From Thiohalocapsa marina (lineage in GTDB: Bacteria; Pseudomonadota; Gammaproteobacteria; Chromatiales; Chromatiaceae): a stretch of 64,000 bases of DNA. The translations under genes and the position numbers were made by a program. The notes below the pieces were generated by a model. It ran no database searches. It was not told the origin of the DNA and saw only the letters and a program-made list of their open reading frames with translations. The stretch covers positions 124,001 to 188,000 of the forward strand of contig NZ_VWXX01000004.1 of the NCBI RefSeq assembly GCF_008632335.1. The letters are read 5' to 3'. Positions within the stretch are counted from its first letter, which is position 1; the number at the start of each line of letters is the position of its first letter. Below are positions 45,756 to 54,295 of the stretch, piece by piece.

Positions 45756-47171
45756 TTAAAACGAGATCAGCTTGCTCGGCTGCAGACGCGCGCGCAGCGC
45801 CAGCAGGGCGCTGCCGATCGGAACGGCAATGGGCGCCAGATGGCGGCCGAAGGGCAACGGCAACTGCGGAATCCGGCACAGCATCTCGAAATCGTCGTTG
45901 CGGCCCTGGATCGCATCGCTGATGGCCTTGCCGATTCGCACGGTTTGCGCCACGCCGTGACCACTCCAGCCGAAGACACTGTAGATGCTGTCGTCGATAC
46001 AGTGGGCGGCGGTCGCCCCACGGGCGGTCAGATCGGCGGCGCCGCTCCAGACATAGTCGATCTGAAAGGCCGCTTGCTGCGGAAACAGATAATGCAGGCG
46101 CTGCTCGAAGTAGCGCCTGGCCTTCTCGATCGACCAGCGCGATCCGCTTCCGGCGCCGCCGAACAGCAGGCGCTCCTCGCGCACGCGGCGGTAGTAGTCG
46201 ATCTGCAGCGAGGTGTCGTACAAGGCCATGTCAGTCGGCATCAGCGCGGCGCTGCCGCCTTCGATCGGCGCGGTCACGGCGACATAGCTGTAAAAGGGGA
46301 TGGTCGCGCGCGCCTCCCGTGCGAGCAGACCATGGGTGGAGACATGGGCCGCAATGACCAGCCTCCTGGCCTGGATGACACCGCCGTCGGTGATGACCTC
46401 GACCCCATCGGCCCGGCGTCTGATGGCCGTCGCCCGGGTCTGCTCGAAGACTCGCCCGCCGCTGCTGACCAGCCCATGGACGAGCCCCAGATTCAGCGCC
46501 AGGGGGTGCAGATGACCACCGATCGAGTCGAGCACAGCGCCATGGTAGGCAGCGCTGACGACATGCGCCTGGAGCGCCTCGCGCGACAGCAGCTCGGCGC
46601 TGGTGTCACCGAGCCGCGCCCGGGCCTCGATGCCGTGCTGCAGGGCTGTCAGGTGCCCGGGGTGGATCGCCGCGGTGAGATGACCGGGCTTGAGGTCGAG
46701 CTCCAGCGCCAGGCGCTCGGCGAGGGCCTTGATCAGGTCCATGCTTTCGTGCGCGGTGAAGCGCCAGAGCCGCCTGGCCTCGTCCGGCGAGAAGTGCTGC
46801 AGCATCGTCTCGGCCTCCCAGCGCGCCAGGCCTGGCGTGAGCTGGCCGCCGTTGCGTCCGGAGGCGCTGGCGCCGACGCTGTCCTGCTCGATGAGCACAG
46901 TATCGACGCCGGACTCCGCCAGGTGCAGCGCCGCCGAGGCCCCCAGCAGTCCGGCGCCAATGACGACGGCCTCGCAGCGGATGTCCTCGGTCAGCGGGGG
47001 CCAGGACGGGGGTTCAGCGAGCGAGGCGCGATAGTAGTTTTCGCTGTCGCGGCGCTGCGGCTGGCGTCGCTGCCAGGACCAGTCGGCCAGGCTGTTGCGC
47101 CAGCTGGGTTGATCTGGCCCGGACTGATCTGGCCTGGGTTGATCGCGCAGGCGTGGCTTCGGATTCGACAT
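45756..47171 (-). CDS. FAD-dependent amine oxidase, PuuB-like (DAO family)
   Basis: This flavin oxidoreductase of 471 residues resembles gamma-glutamylputrescine oxidase. It has a FAD-binding Rossmann motif VIGAGLLGASAALHLAESG with the acidic end LIEQD, then the PuuB-type SGRNGGQLTPG. It ends with the FAD-contact segment VFGWSGHGVAQTVRIGKAISDAI. The N-terminal 35 residues are Pro/Asp/Gln-rich and include near-repeats of PDQSGPDQP. The ATG at 47171 follows GAGGAG by eight bases. No other put or puu genes are adjacent, so the substrate could be another secondary amine such as sarcosine or glycine betaine breakdown products; the nearby BCCT operon makes that attractive but unproven. Confidence 0.85.
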   Translation of the reverse strand: MSNPKPRLRDQPRPDQSGPDQPSWRNSLADWSWQRRQPQRRDSENYYRASLAEPPSWPPLTEDIRCEAVVIGAGLLGASAALHLAESGVDTVLIEQDSVGASASGRNGGQLTPGLARWEAETMLQHFSPDEARRLWRFTAHESMDLIKALAERLALELDLKPGHLTAAIHPGHLTALQHGIEARARLGDTSAELLSREALQAHVVSAAYHGAVLDSIGGHLHPLALNLGLVHGLVSSGGRVFEQTRATAIRRRADGVEVITDGGVIQARRLVIAAHVSTHGLLAREARATIPFYSYVAVTAPIEGGSAALMPTDMALYDTSLQIDYYRRVREERLLFGGAGSGSRWSIEKARRYFEQRLHYLFPQQAAFQIDYVWSGAADLTARGATAAHCIDDSIYSVFGWSGHGVAQTVRIGKAISDAIQGRNDDFEMLCRIPQLPLPFGRHLAPIAVPIGSALLALRARLQPSKLISF

Positions 47172-47205
47172 GCGGGGGCTCCTCGCAACGGCACTTTCTC
47201 CACTA

Positions 47206-47245
47206 AGGCTCCATAAGGCGCCCTCAGGCTCCACCAGGCGCCCTC
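47206..47245. repeat. two-unit 20-bp tandem repeat upstream of the oxidase gene
   Basis: AGGCTCCATAAGGCGCCCTC (47206-47225) is followed directly by a second unit, 47226-47245, that differs only at two positions (CC for TA). Each unit contains the palindrome GGCGCC. It lies 35-75 bases upstream of the oxidase ATG and could be an operator or a short duplication. Confidence 0.6.
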
Positions 47246-47391
47246 GGGGTCAGCACCGCATGGTTTTCGCAGACGCGCATTCTGACCCAAGGCCGTTCCA
47301 GGGTCGGCACCCACGGCCGGGATAGTTTCGGACTGCTGAGTTTCTCTCCTTCAGCGCTCACTTCAGCGGGGCACGGAGAACGCCGGTTAAA

Positions 47392-48924
47392 TCAGCCTTT
47401 GCCCGGGGCTCCTGGGGGCTCCGGGGGGGGCTCCAGTTCCAGGCGCAGGATCCGCTTGAGCTCGTCGACGGCGTCCGGATGGCTGATGCCGCCATGGTCG
47501 GTGGGCACGACGCGCTCGGACTCGGCCGCCGGCAGATGCGCGCTGAAGTAGGGAACGACGCCGTCGGAGCTGCGCGAGAGCTCGCCGCGGCGGCCCCGAT
47601 TGCCGATCACCGAGTGCGCGGGCACGCTCAGCGCTGCCTGGTCGAGGGCCTGCAGGAACGGCGACTCGGGCGAGAGCCCCTGGATGCTGGTCGGAAAGCG
47701 GCCGTAGCCGGCCGGCCCTGCCAGGCTGTCCATCGCCGCACTCAGCTCCATGCGGATCCAGTTGGGCAGGCGGATCAGGCGCGAGAACCAGACCGCGAGA
47801 CTGAAGGTCGCCAGATGGCTGCCCCGGTGGGGCGTAAACATGAAGACCACGCGGCTGACATCGGAGCGCGGCTCGAAGATCAGCGCCCGGGCGACGGGGC
47901 TGTGACTCGGCAGCTGCGAGACACCGGGGAGCACCCGCTCGGCGTCGCTCGGGTCGAGTCCGGTGACCTGCGCCCGCGACAGCACCCCGCCCATGCTGTA
48001 TCCGACCAGGACGATGGGCTGATCCAGGGCATGCGCGCGTGACGCTGCGTCCAGGGCCTCTCGCAATTGCAGTGCCGACAGGGGCACCGGCTGGGCGGTC
48101 GGATAGAAGAAGAACCAGATCTGGTAGTGATCGCGGATGACCGCGTCCGCCATCAGCTCGCGCACCAGTCCGTCCCACATCCGCGGAGTCGTCATGAGTC
48201 CGTGCACGAGCACCAGGGGACGCTTGTCCGGCTCGAAGGGCTGCAGAAAGCTCAGCCGCGACTGGCCCGCGAAGCGGTCCGCCCGCAGCAGATAACGCAG
48301 GCCGTCGAAGGGGCTCGGACCCATGGACCGCGTGGCATCGAAGGGGGCCGACAGGTCCATGGCGACCGGATAGGCGCGCTCGCCGAGATCGATCGATTCC
48401 ACGCGCAGGGGGTTGGCCAGCGCCAGCTCCGGCTGTCCCTGCTGGTTGCCCGGCAGGGCAAGGGCCGTCATGGGTACATGGAACCCTCCGATCGGCGCAT
48501 TCGCACCGCCCGGCACGATATGGCCGACGGCAGGCACGCCGAGCCCGGATCGTTGCAGGCCGGAAGCCGTTTCTGGCTGGTATTTGACCAGGCGAATCGA
48601 GGCCAGGTCCTGGGGCTCGCGCCAATCGGGCGCGTTGGTCGCCGCCCATTCGATTCCTGGCTCCGCCTCGCCCGCCGCGGCGGCCGGCAACACGCGCCTG
48701 AGATTACGCTGGTATCTGGCAAGGGCGCGCTGGGTCTCGGCTTCGGTGCTCTGCGCTGAGCCCAGCACGTTCAGGGACCGTTCGATGCGCTCGGCCGAGG
48801 TCGCACGTGCCGCTGGCGGCGGGACGGTTTGACAGGCGCCCAGGGGCACGATCAGCGCCGACAGGAGGAATGCCCGGATATACCCCCTGGGTAATGGCCG
48901 AGGACAGTGTTCGGGCTGCGGCAT
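47392..48924 (-). CDS. lipase-like alpha/beta hydrolase lipoprotein
   Basis: This envelope serine hydrolase has 510 residues. The lipoprotein signal ends PLGAC, about residue 31. A region with no recognised fold (about 40-240) precedes the hydrolase core: RPLVLVHGLMTTPRMWDGLVREL, the elbow GYSMGGVLSR, MFTPHRGSH, and a late His in VPTDHGGISHPD. The last pattern resembles lipases that cleave acylglycerols. The ATG at 48924 is used; a GTG at 48933 lies nearer a GGGG ribosome site and is possible. The +2 residue Gln suggests outer-membrane sorting. Substrate unknown. Confidence 0.85.
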   Translation of the reverse strand: MPQPEHCPRPLPRGYIRAFLLSALIVPLGACQTVPPPAARATSAERIERSLNVLGSAQSTEAETQRALARYQRNLRRVLPAAAAGEAEPGIEWAATNAPDWREPQDLASIRLVKYQPETASGLQRSGLGVPAVGHIVPGGANAPIGGFHVPMTALALPGNQQGQPELALANPLRVESIDLGERAYPVAMDLSAPFDATRSMGPSPFDGLRYLLRADRFAGQSRLSFLQPFEPDKRPLVLVHGLMTTPRMWDGLVRELMADAVIRDHYQIWFFFYPTAQPVPLSALQLREALDAASRAHALDQPIVLVGYSMGGVLSRAQVTGLDPSDAERVLPGVSQLPSHSPVARALIFEPRSDVSRVVFMFTPHRGSHLATFSLAVWFSRLIRLPNWIRMELSAAMDSLAGPAGYGRFPTSIQGLSPESPFLQALDQAALSVPAHSVIGNRGRRGELSRSSDGVVPYFSAHLPAAESERVVPTDHGGISHPDAVDELKRILRLELEPPPEPPGAPGKG

Positions 48925-49002
48925 GGCGGGCACAGTACCCCTTTGCGGGCGGCCCGACAAGCCGAACGAGCCGAGCCGGAATCGGCTCGGCTGCGGCCTG
49001 CG

Positions 49003-49236
49003 TCAGTCGATGTTGCCGCGGCGATGCTGGTCGAACAGGAATCCGCCGACGGCACCGGCGCCGGCGCCGATGGCAGCGCCGCGGCCGGCATTGCCGCTGA
49101 GGGAGCCGATGGCGGCGCCGCCGGCGGCACCCATCAGGGCGCCGCTGCCGGCACGGCTCGTCGTGGTCTCACCGCAACCGGCCAGCGCCAGCAGTGCGAT
49201 GAGTGTGAGCGGGATCGAAAGGGCATTACGAGTCAT
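49003..49236 (-). CDS. small glycine-zipper lipoprotein
   Basis: This 77-residue lipoprotein has a signal ending LALAGC. A glycine-zipper stretch follows (about 30-65), with repeated GxxxG spacing in GALMGAAGGAAIG and AAIGAGAGAVGGFL. A charged end DQHRRGNID follows. Proteins of this kind (OsmB/YMGG-like) are often induced by osmotic or envelope stress and sit in the outer membrane. Its length is typical. Confidence 0.85.
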   Translation of the reverse strand: MTRNALSIPLTLIALLALAGCGETTTSRAGSGALMGAAGGAAIGSLSGNAGRGAAIGAGAGAVGGFLFDQHRRGNID

Positions 49237-49303
49237 GAGCGTATCCTCAGAGTACGAGAGCGCGGAGTCATCGCTGGGCCTGGCCCGGCATGGGATGGAG
49301 CGA

Positions 49304-49690
49304 TCAGCGGCACGGATAGGCAGACGCCAGTGCCCTCACCAGCCCGACAACCGGCTGTTCGGCCATGAGCGTGGCGTCATCTTTGTGCGTCAGCGACCAG
49401 CGCAGGAAGGCCTTGCGCCCGTCCTCGATGCTCGTGCCCTTCGGGTAGCAGATCAGGCGTTGGAGATTCTTGCGATCGGACACGCCGTCGTGATACTGCA
49501 CTGTGGCCTCGATGAAGCCGGTACAGGCGAGCTGCGCCGGCGAGGCCGCATCGGCGGAGCAGACCGCGTACAGGTCTTCCGTGGTGTCGAAGGCGAGATC
49601 CGATGCGTCCAGTGCGGCGGCGGAGCCGGCGATGGTCAGAAGCAGCAATGCGGTGGCGTTGCGCAGGCAGGAACGGGTGGTGGTTGGCAC
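49304..49690 (-). CDS. Rap1a/Tai-family periplasmic protein
   Basis: This 128-residue protein has a signal peptide (about 1-26) and the Rap1a/Tai pattern: four cysteines able to form two disulfides (YAVCSAD, LACTGF, LICYPKG, YPCR) and the ending LVRALASAYPCR. Rap1a and Tai proteins bind and block peptidoglycan-amidase effectors of type VI secretion systems. No effector or secretion gene lies nearby, so it may be an orphan immunity protein or have another role. The family assignment comes from pattern recognition. Confidence 0.72.
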   Translation of the reverse strand: MPTTTRSCLRNATALLLLTIAGSAAALDASDLAFDTTEDLYAVCSADAASPAQLACTGFIEATVQYHDGVSDRKNLQRLICYPKGTSIEDGRKAFLRWSLTHKDDATLMAEQPVVGLVRALASAYPCR

Positions 49691-50066
49691 AGTGAAACTC
49701 CGTAAACAGTGAGACGCTTGGTGAAATCACCCGACGGGGCTGCTGCGGGCACATCCCGCGCGAGGGCATGCCGGATTGCCGGTGATGACAGTCCGGTGCG
49801 TGCGCCAGGCCAGTCCCGAAGCCCCGGGAACTCGAGGGAGGCTACAGAATCGCTCGAGACCCAAGTAAGCTTGTCGGGCAAAATTCCTAGCAAGCGGGCG
49901 ACGGCCTCGGCGCGTGTGTCACTTGGTCGGTCCATGACCCGCCCCGGTCTGCTAGGCTGGCGTCTGCCGGCTGCCCGCAGCCTCTGCTCGTTGCTGCCGG
50001 CGCTCGCCTTTGCGGCGACGCCGCATCAATCTTCCTCTCGACTCAAGCACGATCAGGACGCCCCCT
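49691..50066. other. divergent intergenic region
   Basis: These 376 bases separate the Rap1a-like gene (minus) from the hydrolase gene (plus). They should hold both promoters. A minus-strand frame from 49935 overlaps the start of the Rap1a-like gene out of frame and shows no family motif, so I do not call it. No other structure stands out. Confidence 0.5.
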
Positions 50067-51596
50067 ATGCGCCGCACGCTACGCATCTTGAAACGCCTCG
50101 GGGCCTGGGGCGGCATCGCGCTGCTCGGATTCCTCATCGGCGTGATCGTCCTCTACATACTCTGGGTGCGCAGCGGACCACAGACGCAGCTCTGGCATGA
50201 CGTCGAGCTCGAGCAGGAATTCAGCACCGATCGAGCGGATACCATCAACGACCTGGGGCAGTACCTGGCACTGGAGGAGCGGGTCTTCAGGGAACTGGAC
50301 GAGAAGGTCTATGCGCACACGCCGACCGGTCCGGATCAGGCCCTGAACCGCTTCAGTACCGGCAGCGGGTCAGACCCCCGGGCGCGCGAGCCGAACTGGA
50401 ACCGCACCTTCGAGCTGATTCCTCCGCAGCCCCGCGGCGGCGTCCTGCTGTTGCACGGCATGTCCGATGGTCCCTACAGCCTGCGCGCCCTCGGGCTGGC
50501 GATGGCGGAGCAGGGTTACCAGGTGCTCGGCCTGCGCATGCCGGGGCATGGCACGGCGCCGGCGGGCCTGCTTTCGGTGACCTGGGAGGACATGGCCGCT
50601 GCCACGCGCCTGGGCATGGCGCATCTCGCGGAACAGCGTGCCGGGCAACCGCTGCACATCGTTGGCTACTCCACGGGTGCGGCGCTGGCGGTGGACTATG
50701 CGCTGGAGGCCATGGCGGCGCGGGATGCCGAGGGCCAGGAGGATGCGCGGGTTCCGGTGCCGGCGGGCCTGGTGCTGGTCTCGCCGGCGATCGGCATCAC
50801 CCCGGCCGCTGCCGTCACGCCCTGGCTGGTGCGCCTGTCCAGGCTGCCCGGCCTCGAACAGGTAGCCTGGACCACCCTTTTGCCCGAGTTCGATCCCTTC
50901 AACTACAACGCCTTCTCGGCCAATGCGAGCCTGCAGGTGCATCGCATGACACGCTCGGCGACGGCACGGTTGCAGCGACTGGCCCGCCAGGGCCCGATCC
51001 GGGGCTTCCCGTCCACCCTGGTCCTGCTCACCGAGGTGGACGCCACGGTCTCGCCGGATGCCGCCGTGGACAATCTGCTCGGCCTGCTGGCCGCGGAAGG
51101 GCATGAGCTGTTCCTCTACGACCTCAACCGGCTCGGTGTCGTATCGCCCCTGCTCGTGGCCGACACGGCTCAGTTGAATCAGCGCCTGCTCGGTGACGAC
51201 CGCCTGCCCTTCGCGCTGACCCTGATCACCAATGCCGCCGCCGACACGCGGGCGGTGGTCGCCCGGCGCAAGCCGCCGTTCAGCCCCGCGCCGACCGAGA
51301 CCGAGGCACTGGATGCGCAATGGCCAGAGGACACCATCTCGCTGTCGCATGTGGACCTTCCGTTTCCGCCGGACGACCCCCTCTACGGCCGCTACCCGCC
51401 TAAGGACAGCCATGAGGTCTTTCTGGGGCAGGCGGCGTTCCGCGGCGAGCGCGGGGTGCTCAAGATCCCGGCCCAATGGCTCTTGCGACTGCGCCACAAC
51501 CCCTTCTACGACTATCAGGAGCGGCGCGTGCTGAGCTGGATCGACGAGGCGAGCCGGCGCGCCACCCGGTCAGAAGCCCAATCATCGGAGAATTGA
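50067..51596 (+). CDS. membrane-anchored alpha/beta hydrolase
   Basis: This protein of 509 residues has one N-terminal membrane helix (about 12-34) and a periplasmic hydrolase domain. It shows GGVLLLHGMSDGPYSLRAL, LRMPGHG, the elbow GYSTGAALAVDYAL, and an acid in VLLTEVDATVSPD. The core resembles serine aminopeptidase S33 and monoacylglycerol-lipase-like proteins. The ATG at 50067 starts just before the helix. Its stop overlaps the DUF481 start as TGATG, so the two are coupled, and the tam genes follow; a role in envelope lipid handling is a reasonable guess. Confidence 0.85.
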   Translation: MRRTLRILKRLGAWGGIALLGFLIGVIVLYILWVRSGPQTQLWHDVELEQEFSTDRADTINDLGQYLALEERVFRELDEKVYAHTPTGPDQALNRFSTGSGSDPRAREPNWNRTFELIPPQPRGGVLLLHGMSDGPYSLRALGLAMAEQGYQVLGLRMPGHGTAPAGLLSVTWEDMAAATRLGMAHLAEQRAGQPLHIVGYSTGAALAVDYALEAMAARDAEGQEDARVPVPAGLVLVSPAIGITPAAAVTPWLVRLSRLPGLEQVAWTTLLPEFDPFNYNAFSANASLQVHRMTRSATARLQRLARQGPIRGFPSTLVLLTEVDATVSPDAAVDNLLGLLAAEGHELFLYDLNRLGVVSPLLVADTAQLNQRLLGDDRLPFALTLITNAAADTRAVVARRKPPFSPAPTETEALDAQWPEDTISLSHVDLPFPPDDPLYGRYPPKDSHEVFLGQAAFRGERGVLKIPAQWLLRLRHNPFYDYQERRVLSWIDEASRRATRSEAQSSEN

Positions 51597-52300
51597 TGGA
51601 TTCCAAAGCCTCTCGCAACCTGCTTGGCGCATTCGGTGCGTCTCTTCTGCTCACTTCGCTCGGCCTCTGCCGACCGGCACTCGCCGACCAGGTGCTGCTG
51701 CATAACGGCGATCGGCTCAGCGGCAGCGTCCTGCGCCAGGCCGGCACCCAGCTCAGACTGCAGACAGCCTATGCGGGCGTGCTCGTGATCGACTGGTCCC
51801 AGGTCCGCGAGGTTCGGCTCGACGAGCCGGCCGAGGTGCTGCTCGCTGACGAGACCCTGGTGCAGAACAAATACACCCGCAGCTTCCCGCGGACGCGCTG
51901 GTACGGCGCCGCCTGGCTGGACCTGGAGCACGACCGCTTCGCCGATATCCGGCTGCGCTACCACACCGGCCCCGCGGTCGGCTATCGCCTCCTCGAAGGC
52001 GGCGCCAGCCGGCTCAGGGCCGAGATCGGCCCCGTCTATCTCACCGAGGACTACTACAGCAACCTCGATCAGGACTTCTGGGGCTCGGGCCTGTTCCTGG
52101 ACTACGAGCAAGACCTCTGGGGCGAGGCCCTGGAGCTCTATCACCGCAATGTCGCCTTCGTCGCGGCCACCGACAGCAAGAACCTCCGGACCTCCCGGAC
52201 CGGTCTGCGTGTCCCGCTCGTGGCAGGCTTCATCGACCCGACCACCGAGACCAAGACCACGGATACGACCCTAGGCCTGAAGCTCGGCTATCGGTGCTAA
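51596..52300 (+). CDS. DUF481-family outer-membrane protein
   Basis: This predicted outer-membrane barrel of the YdiY (salt-induced) group has 234 residues. It has a signal peptide (about 1-30), a beta-rich N-terminal module (QVLLHNGDRLSGSVLRQ, IDWSQVREVRL), then barrel strands (LRYHTGPAVGYRLLE, RAEIGPVYLTEDY). It ends LGLKLGYRC; the usual final aromatic residue is replaced by Cys. The function of the family is unknown; some members respond to salt. The start overlaps the hydrolase stop (TGATG), with a GGAG site, and tamA follows after about 48 bases. Confidence 0.85.
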   Translation: MDSKASRNLLGAFGASLLLTSLGLCRPALADQVLLHNGDRLSGSVLRQAGTQLRLQTAYAGVLVIDWSQVREVRLDEPAEVLLADETLVQNKYTRSFPRTRWYGAAWLDLEHDRFADIRLRYHTGPAVGYRLLEGGASRLRAEIGPVYLTEDYYSNLDQDFWGSGLFLDYEQDLWGEALELYHRNVAFVAATDSKNLRTSRTGLRVPLVAGFIDPTTETKTTDTTLGLKLGYRC

Positions 52301-52348
52301 CCCCCGCGCGACCGTCTGGCCCGGAGATCGCTTTATGGTCGCGCTACC

Positions 52349-54295
52349 GTGACGGGCCGAGCCCCCATCGCGCTGGGGCTGGCGCTCGGTGTCGGCGCCC
52401 TGATGGCGGCCTGGCTGCCGGCCAGTCCGGTCCTGGCTGCCGCCGAGCAAGGACAGCAGAAGCAACATCAGAATAGCTTGCCCTACCTTGTGCGCATCGA
52501 GCCCGTCGGCGATGCGCGGCTGGACCAGATCCTGCAGGAGGCCTCCATGCTCATGGCCTTGCGGGACGAGGCCGCCGTGGGGGCCTTTGCGCTGATCGCG
52601 CGCGCGGAGCAGGACGGCGACCGGCTCGACCGGGTGCTGCGCAGTTTCGGCTACTACGATGCCGTGATCCAGATCCGCATCGATGCGCTGACCCTCGACC
52701 ACCCCGGCCTGGTGCCGATGCTCCTGGAAACTGCCCCCGGCGGGCCGATCCAGGTGTCCATCACCATCGATACGGGGCCGATCTACCGGCTCGGCCAGGT
52801 CACGCTGGCAGGGCGGCTGCCGACGACGACCCGGATCGAGCCGGGGCTGACCATTGGCGAGCCGGCCCAGGCGGCGCCGATCATTGCGGCCGGCGAGGCA
52901 CTCCTGCTGGCCCTGCGCGAGGACGGCTTCCCCTTCGCCCGGGTGCCGGCACCTGAGGCGATCGTCGACCATCACGCGCGGACGATGGTCGTCGTCTACC
53001 AGGTCGAGCCCGGTCCGCGGGCACCCCTGGGAGAGATCGACATCATCGGGCTCCAGCGCCTGCGGGAGGGCTTCGTGCGGCGCCGGCTCGGACTGCGGCC
53101 CGGCGAGCGCTACAGTCCGACCCGGCTGGAGGCCGCGCGCCGGGCGCTGACGGCGAGCGAGGCCGTGGCCTCGGCCCGGCTGACCCCGGCCGCGGCGCCG
53201 GATGCCCAAGGGCGCGTGCCCCTCAGGCTCGAGGTGGCCGAACGGGCGCCGCGGGTACTGCGGCTGGCTGCCGCCTATTCCAGCGATGAGGGCGGCAGCC
53301 TGGCGCTGACCTGGATCCACCGCAATCTCTTCGGCGGCGCCGAGCGGCTCAGCCTCGGCGCCGAGCTGAGCCAGATCTCCGCCGGGCAGCTCGGTGACAT
53401 CAACGATTCGGCCACGGCGGCCCTGCGCCTGCCCGATGTCTGGCGCCGCGATCTCGACCTGGAGCTCAGGCTCGGCGCCGTCAGCGAGCGACTCGACGCC
53501 TACGACCGCGATGCGGTGACGGTGTCGGCACTGCTGGAGAAGCGCCGCTCGGCGCGTCTCTTGCTTGGGGCCGGCATCGGCTTCGAACGCGCCTCCGTCC
53601 AGCAGGACGGCCCCAGTGAGGACTTTCAGCTGCTCTCCCTGCCCCTGAGCGCGCGCTGGGATGGCCGCGACGACCGGCTCGACCCGCGCCGCGGCCTGCG
53701 ACTGGAGGCACAGCTTTCGCCGACGGCCGTGCTGCAGGGGGGCGATCAGGCGTTCGTGCGCGCGCGCCTGCTCGCCACCGCCTATCTCGATCTCTCCGGG
53801 CCCAATGTTTCTGACCCGGTCACCCGCGGTCAGGTCGCGTCCTCCTCCAACGCGCCAGGTCCGCCGCTGCTGGGCCGCCGGGTGCTCGCGGCGCGCCTGG
53901 CACTAGGCCGCATTCTCGGGGCGGACGCCTCCGCGGTGCCCCCGGACTGGCGCTTCTACGCCGGTGGCGGTGGCTCGGTGCGCGGCTACGCCTTCCAGTC
54001 CGTCGGTCCGCGCACCGCGAGCGGCTCGCCCGCCGGCGGCGACGCGCTGTTCGAGGGCAGCCTGGAGCTGCGCCAGCGCCTCGGCGCGCGCTGGGGGCTG
54101 GCGGGCTTCGCGGATGTCGGCGCTGTCTCCGCCGACGGTTTCCAGGGCCTTGACGATCTCGCGATCGGTGTTGGTCTCGGCCTCCGTTACCACACGCTGG
54201 TCGGTCCCGTGCGGGTGGACCTCGCAACGCCGCTGACCCAGACCGAGGACACCGCGCCGGTGCAGCTCTACATCGGCATCGGGCAGGCCTTCTGA
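52349..54295 (+). CDS. tamA: TamA, outer-membrane Omp85-family assembly factor
   Basis: TamA is the outer-membrane half of the translocation and assembly module, which helps insert some barrel proteins and, with TamB, move phospholipids to the outer membrane. The 648 residues comprise a signal peptide (about 1-31), three POTRA domains (about 45-300, including PIYRLGQVTLAGRLP and GEIDIIGLQRLREGFVRRRLGL), and a 16-strand barrel with the Omp85 motif YAGGGGSVRGY. It ends LYIGIGQAF with terminal Phe. The start is GTG with a weak ribosome site. It is coupled to tamB by TGATG. Confidence 0.93.
   Translation: MTGRAPIALGLALGVGALMAAWLPASPVLAAAEQGQQKQHQNSLPYLVRIEPVGDARLDQILQEASMLMALRDEAAVGAFALIARAEQDGDRLDRVLRSFGYYDAVIQIRIDALTLDHPGLVPMLLETAPGGPIQVSITIDTGPIYRLGQVTLAGRLPTTTRIEPGLTIGEPAQAAPIIAAGEALLLALREDGFPFARVPAPEAIVDHHARTMVVVYQVEPGPRAPLGEIDIIGLQRLREGFVRRRLGLRPGERYSPTRLEAARRALTASEAVASARLTPAAAPDAQGRVPLRLEVAERAPRVLRLAAAYSSDEGGSLALTWIHRNLFGGAERLSLGAELSQISAGQLGDINDSATAALRLPDVWRRDLDLELRLGAVSERLDAYDRDAVTVSALLEKRRSARLLLGAGIGFERASVQQDGPSEDFQLLSLPLSARWDGRDDRLDPRRGLRLEAQLSPTAVLQGGDQAFVRARLLATAYLDLSGPNVSDPVTRGQVASSSNAPGPPLLGRRVLAARLALGRILGADASAVPPDWRFYAGGGGSVRGYAFQSVGPRTASGSPAGGDALFEGSLELRQRLGARWGLAGFADVGAVSADGFQGLDDLAIGVGLGLRYHTLVGPVRVDLATPLTQTEDTAPVQLYIGIGQAF

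Noticed and set aside
49636-49935. Minus-strand frame of 99 codons overlapping the start of the Rap1a-like gene
   Set aside because: It overlaps the signal peptide coding region out of frame, lacks a ribosome site and shows no family motif.
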